From Fortiea contorta PCC 7126 (GTDB lineage Bacteria > Cyanobacteriota > Cyanobacteriia > Cyanobacteriales > Nostocaceae), in contig NZ_KB235930.1 of the NCBI RefSeq assembly GCF_000332295.1, positions 1,307,895 to 1,371,894 of the forward strand: a stretch of DNA of 64,000 bases. Reading direction: 5' to 3'. The notes beneath the pieces were generated by a model. The model saw only the letters and a program-made list of their open reading frames with translations, was not told where the DNA came from and did no database searches. Positions 44,857 to 54,849 of the stretch are shown in pieces. A program made the translations under genes and the position numbers. The number at the start of each line of letters is the position of its first letter. The first letter of the stretch is position 1.

Positions 44857-45807
44857 ATGAATAATCAACCATTTTTGACACTTGTGACAGCAACAAGAGG
44901 TAACTATTCTGATTATTGGCTAGAACAGTTATTGCAGATTCAAGGTGATGTGCAATTTATTTTAGTGTATCCTCCAGGGACAAAAATTAAACCAATTGCT
45001 GATCCGAGAGTCCAAAGTTTAATTAGTCCTTATAAGGGCGAAGTTATGCAGAGATTCACGGGTTTAATTAATGCTGAAGGTGATTATGTGATGGCTTTAG
45101 ATGATGATGATTTTGCACATCCGCAGATTTTAGATTTAACAAGAAGATATTTTCAGCTATTTCCAGAAAGCTGGGTTTTGCGGTTAAAAATTCAAAACAT
45201 TAAAGACTCTGAGCAAGCACGGATTCAACAAGACTGGGAGCCGATTCCTGATGTTGAACAATTAGAGATTTGTAAAAAAACTCCAGAAAATCCTTTCCCA
45301 TTTCAAAACGGGAAATATAAAGGTTTATTAGAAGTTCCCATCGCTCCTCTAGATAAAACTTTCGACATCCGTCATCTGATATTTCCCTGGAAACAAAGAA
45401 CTGATCAAAATGGGATTCATTTTGAAAATTTTAATAATAGAATTTGGCAAACTGAACGCATTAAACCAGCACTCCAGGAAATATCTGAATCTATGAATTT
45501 AATGGGTGCTTTAACTTGGGTTCCTCTGTGGAGTTTGGATAGATTATTAGGCTTATTTGTGCAGGCAAAGTTTTATCAAAAGGATGCTATTATTGGTCAT
45601 GCTATGCCGAAGCCAGAACAAATTAGATTTATCCTCAAAGACAGCGCTTGTAAGGAAACTAGATTATATTTAACAGCAGAGTTACTCTTGATTAAATGTT
45701 ATCCTCAGTATGGTTATTTCTGGAATCTGATGTTTTGGCAAATGTACACTATACCGAGAATTTTAGGGAAATCTGTTAAACTCAAATTTAAGCGATCGCA
45801 GTCATAA
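44857..45807 (+). CDS. GT2-like glycosyltransferase
   Basis: A 316-aa protein beginning NQPFLTLVTATRGNYSDYW, with the GT-A nucleotide-sugar site and DXD-like metal motif in YVMALDDDDFAHPQ (about 87-100). The C-terminal part is hydrophobic/aromatic (YFWNLMFWQMYTIPRIL), perhaps a membrane contact. It lacks a transmembrane domain. The acceptor is unknown. Paired head to head with the GT4 gene. Confidence 0.75.
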   Translation: MNNQPFLTLVTATRGNYSDYWLEQLLQIQGDVQFILVYPPGTKIKPIADPRVQSLISPYKGEVMQRFTGLINAEGDYVMALDDDDFAHPQILDLTRRYFQLFPESWVLRLKIQNIKDSEQARIQQDWEPIPDVEQLEICKKTPENPFPFQNGKYKGLLEVPIAPLDKTFDIRHLIFPWKQRTDQNGIHFENFNNRIWQTERIKPALQEISESMNLMGALTWVPLWSLDRLLGLFVQAKFYQKDAIIGHAMPKPEQIRFILKDSACKETRLYLTAELLLIKCYPQYGYFWNLMFWQMYTIPRILGKSVKLKFKRSQS

Positions 45808-45815
45808 ATATTATA

Positions 45816-47273
45816 TTAATTTCCCGACTGAATTCGTTGCAATAATTCGTAAAAAGGTTGCCAGTTATCTTCTTGAGCAATTGGTTCCCAAATCGATTCA
45901 ATTACAGGTCTTAATAAAGCTGTTTGGAGATTATTCGCAGCTAAAGTTTTGGCAATTATTTCTAATTGTTCCCAGTCGAAATCATTCAATATTTTGTGAT
46001 ATAATATAGACCATTCATCAAATATAGCTGATGCACCTGACGCCAGAATAGTTTCAGAATTATTCATGACTAAACCCGGCTCATCTCGCCATTTAGATGA
46101 AAAGGTGCGAGCCATTTCAGCGAAAAATTGATGATAGCCAATTTGGCTTTCTTGCAAAAACTTAATTGTCAGTTCCACTAGCTCGTCTGCTACAGGATTT
46201 GGCAACTCTTCAAAACCTAATTTTTTCAACATTAAAGAGCGATATTCAATATAGTAATAGTTGTTAAATTTAGCTAATCCCGCCTCTAAATCATTTGGCT
46301 CAATCACCGCTGTTAACGGTGCTTGCAGCATTTCTAAATTTAACTTACAAATACTTGGTTGATGACTATAACAATAGCGGCGGTAATAATCGAAATATGC
46401 GGCTGTAAAATAAGGATCATAAGTGGGGATAAAAGCATAGGGGCCGTAGTCAAAACTTTCCCCAGTAATCGACATATTGTCGGTGTTGAGCACGGCGTGA
46501 CAAAAGCCAGCAGCCATCCATTGTGCTGCTAATTCTGCTACTCGCTGGACTAATTCTGCATAAAACAAAGCATATTGATCTTGTTCTGTAATTAAATGAG
46601 GATAATATTGCTCAATTACATGATTTAATAACTTTTTGGTTAAATCTGGACGCCTGAGATAGTGCAGTCGCTCAAAGGTACCAAACCGGATATGAGAACG
46701 GTTCATTCTCACCATCACCGATGAGCGGGTGGGCGAGGGTTCATCACCGCGCCACAAAGCTAAACCGGTTTCAATCATGCTCAGACACCGAGAAGTACGG
46801 ACACCTAAGTGGTGTAATGCTTCTGCGGCGAGGACTTCCCGCACTCCTCCTTTGAGTGTGAGCATTCCGTCACCGCCACGGGAATAGGGTGTTTTTCCGG
46901 AGCCTTTGGTGCCAAAATCATATAATTCACCATCAGTACCGCGGACTTGTCCGTAGAGAAAGCCTCTACCATCGCCTAACCCAGAGTTATATTCACCGAA
47001 TTGATAGCCGTGGTAGCGCAGGGCTAGAAGTGGTTTGCGTTGTTGAAATTTGCCAAAAGCGGTGATGAAATCTTCATCGGTGACGGCTTGGGGGTTGAGT
47101 CCGAGGTGGGGTAAAATTGCGTCGTTGCGCCAGCGCAGGATGTGTTGGGGAAATTCGGCTGCGGCTACTTCGTCGTAGTAATCATCACCTAAAGATTCTA
47201 AAGCACTTTCGTAGTTGAGGGTAAGAAAAGGATTGGGAGAATTTTTGTGGTGGGGAGTTTCAGCCAGGGTCAT
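45816..47273 (-). CDS. selO: Protein adenylyltransferase SelO
   Basis: SelO is a pseudokinase-fold enzyme that transfers AMP to protein Ser, Thr or Tyr residues. Seen: [20 protein letters not shown] (nucleotide loop), [39 protein letters not shown] and [13 protein letters not shown] with the metal-binding Asn and Asp. At 485 aa it is the bacterial form without a selenocysteine tail. Bacterial SelO is linked to oxidative stress response. It is alone between convergent and codirectional neighbours. Confidence 0.93.
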   Translation of the reverse strand: MTLAETPHHKNSPNPFLTLNYESALESLGDDYYDEVAAAEFPQHILRWRNDAILPHLGLNPQAVTDEDFITAFGKFQQRKPLLALRYHGYQFGEYNSGLGDGRGFLYGQVRGTDGELYDFGTKGSGKTPYSRGGDGMLTLKGGVREVLAAEALHHLGVRTSRCLSMIETGLALWRGDEPSPTRSSVMVRMNRSHIRFGTFERLHYLRRPDLTKKLLNHVIEQYYPHLITEQDQYALFYAELVQRVAELAAQWMAAGFCHAVLNTDNMSITGESFDYGPYAFIPTYDPYFTAAYFDYYRRYCYSHQPSICKLNLEMLQAPLTAVIEPNDLEAGLAKFNNYYYIEYRSLMLKKLGFEELPNPVADELVELTIKFLQESQIGYHQFFAEMARTFSSKWRDEPGLVMNNSETILASGASAIFDEWSILYHKILNDFDWEQLEIIAKTLAANNLQTALLRPVIESIWEPIAQEDNWQPFYELLQRIQSGN

Positions 47274-47341
47274 TATTAGTAGAGTTGAATTTATTCTTGC
47301 TTTAATACTATATCTATTAAGTTATTTGTTATTTGTCATTT

Positions 47342-47911
47342 TTATAGAGCTTGCCAATCTGGATTGGTCAAACTCGTGAGAATATGATCTTGCCATTGTC
47401 CATTAATTAATAAATAATCTCTAGCGTATCCTTCGACAACAAAACCTAGTCTTTTGAGAACATTACCGCTACGCTGATTGTGTGGCATATAATTCGCCAT
47501 GATGCGATGCATATTTAATTCGGCAAAAACATACTCGGTTGCTACTTGCAGTGCTTCTGTCATGTAACCTTTACCTTGGGCAGTTTCTGCTAGACTGTAA
47601 CCGACAAAACAAAAATGGGCGGCGCCACGCACAAAGTTACTAAAATTGACAGTGCCAATAATTTCTTTGCTATTTTGTTGAGAATAAATCCATAATTTTA
47701 AAGATTGCCCATTAATAAATTCCAGCAAATTACCTTCAATTTGATATTGCCAATACTCTTGTGTAAAAAAACTTTCTGCCCAGGTGGGATAGAAGGGTGT
47801 AAGATAAGTTTTATTGTGGATGAAGTATTTCAATATTTGCTGGATATCTTCTGGGAGTGCCATCCTTAATATTAAGCGATCGCTTGTTATTAAAGGTAGT
47901 TCTGATTTCAT
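47342..47911 (-). CDS. GNAT acetyltransferase (RimJ/RimL type)
   Basis: A 189-aa GNAT protein starting MKSELPLITSDRLILRMALP, with the acetyl-CoA motif GYSLAETAQGKGYMTEALQ (motif A, with Gln/Gly-x-Gly/Ala) and NMHRIMANYMPHNQRSGNVL followed by LGFVVEGYARDYL. The pattern is that of RimJ/RimL-type N-terminal or ribosomal protein acetyltransferases, but the substrate is not predictable. It lies 15 bp upstream of the pentapeptide gene in the minus direction. Confidence 0.88.
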   Translation of the reverse strand: MKSELPLITSDRLILRMALPEDIQQILKYFIHNKTYLTPFYPTWAESFFTQEYWQYQIEGNLLEFINGQSLKLWIYSQQNSKEIIGTVNFSNFVRGAAHFCFVGYSLAETAQGKGYMTEALQVATEYVFAELNMHRIMANYMPHNQRSGNVLKRLGFVVEGYARDYLLINGQWQDHILTSLTNPDWQAL

Positions 47912-47926
47912 AAACTAGAATCTATT

Positions 47927-48661
47927 CTAGGAACATTTCTGGGATATATCTACTTCCCTCATGCCTAGTGTATGGGGCTGGATGTTTTTGTCAAAAAAAG
48001 TCATACTATCATAGCAGGAATTAGTTAAATTAGCATTAGCTAAATTTGCGCCCCGCAAATCAGTTCCCCGTAAGTCTACACTAGAAAGATTTGTACCTTG
48101 TAGGTTTGCGTATCTTAAATTTATGCCTTGGAGGTTAGCTCCTGTCAAATTGGCTCCTAAAAGTAGAGACGGTTCTCTTTGTGAAGAAGCTTGCAATAAT
48201 TTTACATCTTGCAAAAACATAATTAAATAACGCTGTCTTTCTGGGTCTAGCTCTTGTAAAGTCGATTGCGTCATCGCCCGGAAAATAGCAGATTTGCGGC
48301 GAATTTGTTGGGGACTATCTTGCAAAAGGGTTTGTGTCATCGTCTTTAAGTAGTCAGAGAGAATGGCTTGACGATGATAATTAGCAGTTAATTCGAGATG
48401 ATTGCCAGAAAATTCTGTAAATTGGGGTGATGGCTCATGGAATTGGTTAGTGATATTTCCCCAATTCAATAGAAAAAAGGCGATCGCACCAATCATCAAA
48501 CTGAGGATAATGGGGATAATTGCTTCTTTGGTGATTTCGATCGAAATAATAACTGATTTTAAGATTTCTATATTTCTGATAACATAACTACGCAAAGGTG
48601 TAGCTTCTGTAGCCTCTACTACTTTCGGCAATTTAATGATTTCTTGACGTTGTGTATTCAT
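47927..48661 (-). CDS. Membrane-anchored pentapeptide-repeat protein
   Basis: A 244-aa protein with one membrane span near 50-70 (IPIILSLMIGAIAFFLLNWG), a helical region (LSDYLKTMTQTLLQDSPQQI), and a short pentapeptide run near the C-terminus (ANLTGANLQGINLRYANLQG, through ADLRGADL-type repeats), about 10 repeats. It is a typical cyanobacterial low-repeat pentapeptide protein; function unknown. Confidence 0.85.
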   Translation of the reverse strand: MNTQRQEIIKLPKVVEATEATPLRSYVIRNIEILKSVIISIEITKEAIIPIILSLMIGAIAFFLLNWGNITNQFHEPSPQFTEFSGNHLELTANYHRQAILSDYLKTMTQTLLQDSPQQIRRKSAIFRAMTQSTLQELDPERQRYLIMFLQDVKLLQASSQREPSLLLGANLTGANLQGINLRYANLQGTNLSSVDLRGTDLRGANLANANLTNSCYDSMTFFDKNIQPHTLGMREVDISQKCS

Positions 48662-48997
48662 AGGCTTGGCAAGATTTAGCAGCTAAAATGTGATTTGATT
48701 TACAGAAATTTCCTGAGCACATCCCACAATTTCTAAATTTAGCAGTAGTGGCTGTTGTTGTGTTATTCTGTGAACAATAATGAGTATTTTTACTAAAAAT
48801 CTACCAGAGCATCAAAATCTTGATAAGCTGATTTCTAACATCTACAACTAAAGGATTCAAAGTTGCTCGGTAGATGAACCAAATAATCTAAAATCTCAAA
48901 TTAGCGCAGTCAATTTCAATCAATTTGTCCCCAACCCTGATTTGAGGATATTTAACACAAAGACAGAGCAAAATAAAACAAGTCTACAACAAGGATA
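48662..48997. other. Intergenic region upstream of bioB
   Basis: A 336-bp AT-rich divergent spacer between the pentapeptide gene and bioB. I see no inverted repeat, NtcA box or small frame; a BirA operator could not be recognised by eye. Confidence 0.4.
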
Positions 48998-50014
48998 GTG
49001 ACATCGGTGGGAATACGCTACGATTGGCAAAAAGCAGAAATCGAAACGATATATAACATGCCACTGCTAGAGCTGATTTATCAAGCTGCTAGCGTGCATC
49101 GCCAATATCATGATCCAACAAAAATCCAAGTCTGTAAGTTAATCTCTATTAAGACAGGAGGCTGTCCCGAAGATTGTAGCTATTGTGCTCAATCTTCCCG
49201 CTACAAAACCGAGGTAAAAGCTCAAGCACTTTTAGAAAAAGATACCGTAATTAGTATTGCTCAAACAGCGAAACAAAAAGGTGTAAGTCGAGTTTGTATG
49301 GGTGCTGCTTGGCGCGAAGTGCGGGATAACTCCCAATTTGAAACAGTCTTAGAAATGGTTCAAGAAGTAACCGCGATGGGTTTAGAGGTATGCTGTACTC
49401 TGGGTATGTTAACGACAGATCAGGCTCAACGATTGGCAGATGCTGGACTTTATGCCTATAACCATAACTTGGATACTTCACCCGACTATTACAGTACTAT
49501 CATTTCTACCAGGACATATAGCGATCGCCTGAATACAATTGAGCATGTTCGTCAAACAAATGTCACCGTCTGTTCTGGTGGTATCCTCGGTTTAGGTGAA
49601 ACTACTGATGACCGCGTGGCGATGTTACACATTCTCGCCAACCTACATCCCCATCCCGAATCAGTACCAATTAACATCCTCTCACAAGTACCAGGCACAC
49701 CCTTAGAAAATCAACCTGATGTCCCCATTTGGGATATAGTACGGATGATTGCGACCACAAGAATGATTATGCCAGCATCGGACGTGCGTCTCAGTGCAGG
49801 AAGGGCGAGATTTTCGCAAGTCGAACAAGCCCTCTGCTTCATGGCTGGCGCTAATTCCATCTTTTCCAGTGACGATAACAAAATGTTAACAGTCACCACA
49901 CCCTGTCCAGATTATGATGCCGACAAAGAAATGTTAAATTTGCTGGGCTTAGAAATGCGTCCTCCTGTTTCCAGGGAAGCAAAAGTATCCAGCAGCCCAG
50001 CAGTTGTAGGATAA
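48998..50014 (+). CDS. bioB: Biotin synthase
   Basis: BioB is the radical-SAM enzyme that inserts sulfur into dethiobiotin. The CxxxCxxC cluster motif is at Cys56, Cys60 and Cys63 ([13 protein letters not shown]), followed by [15 protein letters not shown] (second cluster region) and [20 protein letters not shown]. At 338 aa it is a normal length. Start: GTG 48998 after AAGGA; a second GTG at 49010 is possible. Other bio genes are not nearby. Confidence 0.95.
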   Translation: MTSVGIRYDWQKAEIETIYNMPLLELIYQAASVHRQYHDPTKIQVCKLISIKTGGCPEDCSYCAQSSRYKTEVKAQALLEKDTVISIAQTAKQKGVSRVCMGAAWREVRDNSQFETVLEMVQEVTAMGLEVCCTLGMLTTDQAQRLADAGLYAYNHNLDTSPDYYSTIISTRTYSDRLNTIEHVRQTNVTVCSGGILGLGETTDDRVAMLHILANLHPHPESVPINILSQVPGTPLENQPDVPIWDIVRMIATTRMIMPASDVRLSAGRARFSQVEQALCFMAGANSIFSSDDNKMLTVTTPCPDYDADKEMLNLLGLEMRPPVSREAKVSSSPAVVG

Positions 50015-50069
50015 TTGATATCTTTGCTGTATCTAGTTCCCATGTTTTGCATGGGAACTGGAAGATGAA

Positions 50070-50165
50070 TTAAAGTACCTTAGCAGCACGCAGACCGAAT
50101 AGCAGTCCGACAGCGATACCAACAAACAAACCCAAGAAACCAAGATAAGCGATTACTGCCAACAT
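50070..50165 (-). CDS. petL: Cytochrome b6f complex subunit PetL
   Basis: A 31-aa single-span protein ([20 protein letters not shown] then [11 protein letters not shown]) that matches cyanobacterial PetL in length, span and Arg-Ala-Ala-Lys-type tail. PetL is a small subunit that stabilises the cytochrome b6f complex. Start ATG 50165; stop TAA at 50070. It lies in the gap between bioB and aroB and is too short for routine gene callers. Confidence 0.9.
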   Translation of the reverse strand: MLAVIAYLGFLGLFVGIAVGLLFGLRAAKVL

Positions 50166-50209
50166 TTACTTTTCTCCACAATACTTCAATAAATCTATTG
50201 AATCATTTA

Positions 50210-50381
50210 CTTGGGGAATGGGGAATGGGGGATGATGAAGGATGTAGACGCGGAGCGGCTTGCCGCAGGCTAGGATGAAGTATGAAGGGTGAAGGGTGAA
50301 GGGTGAAGTATGAAGGGTGAAGGGTGAAGGGTCATTAGAAGTATGAAGTATGAAGGGTGAAGGGTGAAGGGTGAGGGTCAT
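50210..50381. repeat. Short tandem repeat (GAAGGGT)n upstream of aroB
   Basis: GAAGGGT heptamers, mixed with GAAGTATGAAGTATG, run from about 50270 to 50375. The GAAGTAT portion also appears in the MITE-like elements at 30854 and 34451. It lies between petL and aroB, in the aroB leader. Confidence 0.8.
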
Positions 50382-50421
50382 TAATTTTGAATTTTAAATT
50401 TTCAATTCGGAGCGCAACGAC

Positions 50422-51525
50422 GTGACGTCTGTTATTCATGTCAATCTACCACAGCAGTCTTATGAGATTGCGATCGCATCTGCTAGTTTAGATCATCTGG
50501 GTCAGCACATCACCAGTCTGCACCTAGGCAAAAAAGTACTGTTGGTTTCCAACCCGACGATATTTAAGCATTACGGTGAACGAGCCATCAAATCCCTAGA
50601 AGCTGCGGGGTTTACAGTGGCTACTAGCACCCTACCACCGGGTGAACGCTATAAAAACCTCAACTCCATCCAAAAAATTTACGACAGCGCCGTAGAAAAC
50701 CGCCTGGAACGTTCCTCAACAATGGTAGCTTTAGGAGGCGGTGTAATTGGCGATATGACTGGCTTCGCCGCCGCAACTTGGCTGCGAGGAATTAATGTAG
50801 TACAAGTACCCACCACATTATTAGCAATGGTAGACTCCTCGGTGGGTGGGAAAACCGGCGTCAACCATCCCCAAGGTAAAAACCTGATAGGCGCATTTTA
50901 TCAGCCGCGCTTTGTCTTAATTGACCCAGAAGTTTTAAAAACTCTTCCAGTGAGCGAGTTTCGCGCGGGAATGGCGGAAGTCATCAAGTACGGCGTGATT
51001 TGGGACACCGAATTATTTGCTCAGTTAGAAGCCAGCAAACACCTCAATCAACTCCGCTACATACAACCGGAACTCATAGATACCATATTGTCTCGCTCTT
51101 GTCAAGCAAAAGCCGATGTTGTCAGCAAAGATGAGAAAGAAGCCGGACTGCGAGCAATTCTCAACTATGGTCATACCGTTGGTCATGCAGTGGAAAGCTT
51201 AACCGGATACCGATTGCTCAAACATGGTGAAGCCGTTGCTATCGGTATGGTAGCAGCAGGACAAATTGCCGTAGAAATGGGATTATGGTCAAAGGAAGAC
51301 ACAGAGCGCCAAAACGCCCTCATTCAAAAAGCAGGTTTACCGACGCAATTACCAGATGGAATAGATATCGCCGCGATTATTGCAGCTTTACAACTAGATA
51401 AAAAAGTGCGAGATGGGAAAGTTAGATTTGTTTTACCAACACAAATTGGTGTGGTGAAAGTTACTGATGAAGTTCCATCAGAGATAGTTGAGAAAGTACT
51501 GCAGGGGATGCAAGCAAATAACTAA
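50422..51525 (+). CDS. aroB: 3-Dehydroquinate synthase
   Basis: AroB converts DAHP to 3-dehydroquinate in the shikimate pathway, with NAD and a metal ion. Seen: [19 protein letters not shown] (NAD site), [11 protein letters not shown], the metal-ligand pattern in [10 protein letters not shown] and [13 protein letters not shown]. Length 367 aa. Start is GTG 50422 in an AT-rich leader after the heptamer repeats. A hairpin terminator follows the stop codon. Convergent with hglB. Confidence 0.95.
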   Translation: MTSVIHVNLPQQSYEIAIASASLDHLGQHITSLHLGKKVLLVSNPTIFKHYGERAIKSLEAAGFTVATSTLPPGERYKNLNSIQKIYDSAVENRLERSSTMVALGGGVIGDMTGFAAATWLRGINVVQVPTTLLAMVDSSVGGKTGVNHPQGKNLIGAFYQPRFVLIDPEVLKTLPVSEFRAGMAEVIKYGVIWDTELFAQLEASKHLNQLRYIQPELIDTILSRSCQAKADVVSKDEKEAGLRAILNYGHTVGHAVESLTGYRLLKHGEAVAIGMVAAGQIAVEMGLWSKEDTERQNALIQKAGLPTQLPDGIDIAAIIAALQLDKKVRDGKVRFVLPTQIGVVKVTDEVPSEIVEKVLQGMQANN

Positions 51526-51530
51526 CCAAA

Positions 51531-51556
51531 AGAGACGTTGCAAAAGCAACGTCTCT
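51531..51556. terminator. Hairpin between aroB and hglB
   Basis: AGAGACGTTGC (51531-51541), loop AAAA, GCAACGTCTCT (51546-51556). It is related to the 28-bp palindrome after dxs. Its place between convergent genes makes it a likely bidirectional terminator. Confidence 0.75.
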
Positions 51557-51594
51557 ACAAAATTTAACTGTATCGTGACTAACGCCAAATAGTA

Positions 51595-53100
51595 TTAGGC
51601 AACATTTAAGAAACCAGTTTGAATCAAATATGCCGTATAGGTCATAAATAATTCACCAGTAATTGGTGGACAAACAATCGAACTACCAGCTAATGCATGG
51701 AGAGTATCTTGACAACTAATGTGGGGTCTTTTCGCTTGCAGATACAAATCTGGAATAGTCAATTGTTCATCAGACCAACGCTCCAATAAAAATGGTCGCA
51801 GAGTATATAAAGGATTGTCCACCGAAGAGACATTATTAATTAATTCTGATTGCCATTGTTCGTAAGGAATCGCTTGGACTGGATAACCAAAAGATTGCAC
51901 CCATTTAATTAATGTACTCAAAGGTGCAGGTTGGGGATGTTGCAAATTGAATGCTTTACCTATCGATGACTGCTGCATTGATAAATAAACAATCGCTTTG
52001 CTGACATAATCTACAGGAGACATATCCATCATGTATTCTACATCAGGAAAATATCCCATTTGCAAACAACCTTTGACCATCAAATTGATAAAGTCATGGG
52101 TGTTACAAATACCTGTTTGACTATCTCCAGAAATTAATGGTGGTCTGTGGATAGTTACAGGTAGACCCCGGTCACGAGCAATCTTGACTAACTTTTCTGC
52201 TACCCATTTAGTTTGAGAATAGCCGAGGAAAATACCTTCCCAATGATTAAAATCGTCTTGTTCTTTAACCAGTTTTCCTGCATAAGCAGGTGATTCAAAA
52301 ATAGCCACACTAGAAACGTAATGTACAGGCTTAAGTTTGACTTGACTTGCTAGCCTTAAAACTTCCTGAGTTCCTAAAACATTTGCTGCTTTGAGTGCTG
52401 AATAAGGAAAAACATAATTCAGCAGCGCACCACTGTGATAAATGGTATCGATATTAGTAGCAATAATTTGAAATTGTTCTGCACCAATACCCAAAAGTGG
52501 TAAAGCTAAATCACCGACAATGGGAACAATTCGAGAATTAAACTGCTCATCCCAAATTGCATAAGTTTGCAGGTTTTTTACCAGCTTATTTTTGCCTTCT
52601 TGGATATTCGCAGCCCGAACTAAACAATAGATATCAGCGTTGGTTTGCTCTAGGAGTTCTTTGATTAAAAAAGCTCCTAAAAATCCCGTACCCCCGGTTA
52701 AAAAGATATTTTGTGGTACACCCACAGAAACTGGAGGTAAAGCGTCAGGACGGATGGTGGGGTCAAGAACAGCTTCAGCTTGCAAATTCAGCACAGCAGG
52801 AGCAGTATTAGTCGCCACCACTGTATCTTGAACAGCAGATTTTTCTGGTAATTCTTCAGCTAATCGCTGTGAAAGTGATGCAATATTAGGGTAGTGCCAA
52901 AGTAACAAAGGTGATGGTTGAAATCCCAGCAATTTTTCTAATTTACTGACGAGAATCATTGCTTGCGCGGAATCTAAACCGTAGTTCTCCAAGTTCTCTT
53001 GAATATCTATTTCATCATTTTCCACACCGATTAACTCAGCTAGATTAGAAACTAGCCATGCTTGGATATCTGCAGCACTAAAAGACTTTTTGAAACTCAT
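51595..53100 (-). CDS. hglB: HglB: ACP-thioester reductase for heterocyst glycolipid
   Basis: HglB (HetM) releases the completed acyl chain from the hgl synthase by reducing the thioester, giving the fatty alcohol. An acyl-carrier domain with Ser44 ([19 protein letters not shown]) precedes the thioester-reductase domain: the NADPH motif [17 protein letters not shown] (about 132-148) and catalytic YSQTKW with Tyr-x3-Lys. Length 501 aa. Its start lies 2 bp from the stop of hglA, so they are coupled. hetN and hetI, which follow hglB in Anabaena, are not here. Confidence 0.93.
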   Translation of the reverse strand: MSFKKSFSAADIQAWLVSNLAELIGVENDEIDIQENLENYGLDSAQAMILVSKLEKLLGFQPSPLLLWHYPNIASLSQRLAEELPEKSAVQDTVVATNTAPAVLNLQAEAVLDPTIRPDALPPVSVGVPQNIFLTGGTGFLGAFLIKELLEQTNADIYCLVRAANIQEGKNKLVKNLQTYAIWDEQFNSRIVPIVGDLALPLLGIGAEQFQIIATNIDTIYHSGALLNYVFPYSALKAANVLGTQEVLRLASQVKLKPVHYVSSVAIFESPAYAGKLVKEQDDFNHWEGIFLGYSQTKWVAEKLVKIARDRGLPVTIHRPPLISGDSQTGICNTHDFINLMVKGCLQMGYFPDVEYMMDMSPVDYVSKAIVYLSMQQSSIGKAFNLQHPQPAPLSTLIKWVQSFGYPVQAIPYEQWQSELINNVSSVDNPLYTLRPFLLERWSDEQLTIPDLYLQAKRPHISCQDTLHALAGSSIVCPPITGELFMTYTAYLIQTGFLNVA

Positions 53101-53102
53101 TT

Positions 53103-54770
53103 TTACATCTCCAATGTTGAGCGAACTGGGTGATATTGAACGTATTTTTCTGGAATTTGTAACCCTTGCATTTTCAAACTTTGCATCCGGTATAAAAATG
53201 CAGCCCCAGTCATAATATGGTGAGCGACATCAACGACTTTGCGGTTATTTGGTTCTTCTAGATAAGTACCGCGCACCCAGTCGTTGAAGCTACCCATAGC
53301 CGGGCCGCACCAAATTTGATAATCGACTTCCCGTCCCTTCTCTCCAGATTGTGACCAACGAGAAGATAATCCTAAATACCAACGAAAAATCAGCGCCATT
53401 TTCAGCTTAGGATTATTAACTGCTTTACCCAATTTTTCCGGGTTTTTTTGCGATAAATAAGCAGCGGTTCCTTCCCAAACTTCCGCGATAGTTTTGCGGA
53501 AAACCTGTTTTTCTAACTTCTCTCTTTCTGAAGAAGGAATTTCTTCAATTGAGTCATAGCTGCGGTACAGTTCATACAGTTTCTGCGCGCGCATGGGGAA
53601 CATTGTCCCGCGTTTGAGGACTTGCAATTTCACTCCCATTTCAAACATATCTGCAGCCGGCGCCATCATCATATCTGCCATTTCGGCTTGAGCTAATAGC
53701 TTTTTAGTATGCTCACAAGCACCCGATTCAATACATGATTGATTAATTGAACCTGTGACAACATAAGCCGCACCCATCATAAAGGCGGCTAAAGCTGATT
53801 GTGGTGTGGCGATTCCGCCGGCTACTCCCACACGAATCGGTTGTGAATATTGATATTGTGCTTGGATTTCATCTCTTAAAGCCATGATGGAAGGTAACAG
53901 ACAAACCAAGGGTCGATTATCTGTATGTCCACCAGAATCTGCTTCGACAGTAATATCATCAGCCATAGGAACTTTGGCTGCGAGAGTTGCTTGTAATTCA
54001 GTAATTAGTCCTTGTTCCAACAATTCTTTGAGTATCCTTGTTGGTGCTGGTTGTAAGAATTTAGTAGCAACTTCTCGACGAGAAATTTTAGCAATGACTT
54101 TGTTTTTGATTTCAATTTGATTTGCATCATTTAAACTTAATCCCGCAACTCGGTAATAAACAATGTTGGGAGTTAAATCTAAAAATGCTGAAGCTTCTAC
54201 AATTCTGACACCGTATTTCAAAAATAAATCTACAGCGCGGCGTTCAATTGCTAATTCACTGGGACTGTGAATTAAATTAAAGGCGTAAGGGCCATGAGGT
54301 AAGGCTTGTTGAATGCGATTAATGGCTGTTTCTAATTTATCTGGAGTTAAACCACCTGCACCAAAGGAACTCAAAATTTTCTCTTTTCCTAGGGCAATTA
54401 CCATTTCTACAGATGCAATACCACCAGCCATTGCACCAGTTGCATAAGCAGATTTTACACCATAACAGGAGAGGAATTTTGCATCTCCTAGTTGTTGAAT
54501 TTTTAGTGGTGGTACAGCTATTAATAGCTCTATTGGTGTGGTAGTACTATGGTCATTCGGAACTAAATAACCATCATTAGTTACACCAATTTCACCAGCA
54601 ATTTTGACGATATAACAGGGTTTATCTAATGCCACAAATTTCTCTAATATGGCTGTTTCTGAAAAAGCTATACAATCTAGTGACCCTTTCCAAATCAGGT
54701 TTTGATTGTATGTATTGGTAAATTCTAAACCGTTGTGATGTTGGCTTAGTGGTGCGTCTACGGTGGTCAC
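53103..54770 (-). CDS. hglA: HglA: PfaD-like enoyl reductase
   Basis: A 555-aa protein of the PfaD/FabK-like trans-acting enoyl-reductase family, which reduces double bonds of the growing chain with FMN. Typical features: [20 protein letters not shown] near 110, [43 protein letters not shown] with MIP-type FMN sites and [14 protein letters not shown]. It is between hglC (80-bp gap) and hglB. In Pfa synthases the same role is filled by PfaD, which supports the assignment. Confidence 0.88.
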   Translation of the reverse strand: MTTVDAPLSQHHNGLEFTNTYNQNLIWKGSLDCIAFSETAILEKFVALDKPCYIVKIAGEIGVTNDGYLVPNDHSTTTPIELLIAVPPLKIQQLGDAKFLSCYGVKSAYATGAMAGGIASVEMVIALGKEKILSSFGAGGLTPDKLETAINRIQQALPHGPYAFNLIHSPSELAIERRAVDLFLKYGVRIVEASAFLDLTPNIVYYRVAGLSLNDANQIEIKNKVIAKISRREVATKFLQPAPTRILKELLEQGLITELQATLAAKVPMADDITVEADSGGHTDNRPLVCLLPSIMALRDEIQAQYQYSQPIRVGVAGGIATPQSALAAFMMGAAYVVTGSINQSCIESGACEHTKKLLAQAEMADMMMAPAADMFEMGVKLQVLKRGTMFPMRAQKLYELYRSYDSIEEIPSSEREKLEKQVFRKTIAEVWEGTAAYLSQKNPEKLGKAVNNPKLKMALIFRWYLGLSSRWSQSGEKGREVDYQIWCGPAMGSFNDWVRGTYLEEPNNRKVVDVAHHIMTGAAFLYRMQSLKMQGLQIPEKYVQYHPVRSTLEM

Positions 54771-54849
54771 GCTAGTTATCCCTCAAATTGTTAGAAATAG
54801 GTCTTCAAAGTTTGTAGTTGGGAGGATGAGAATTGCCCATCCTCATGAA

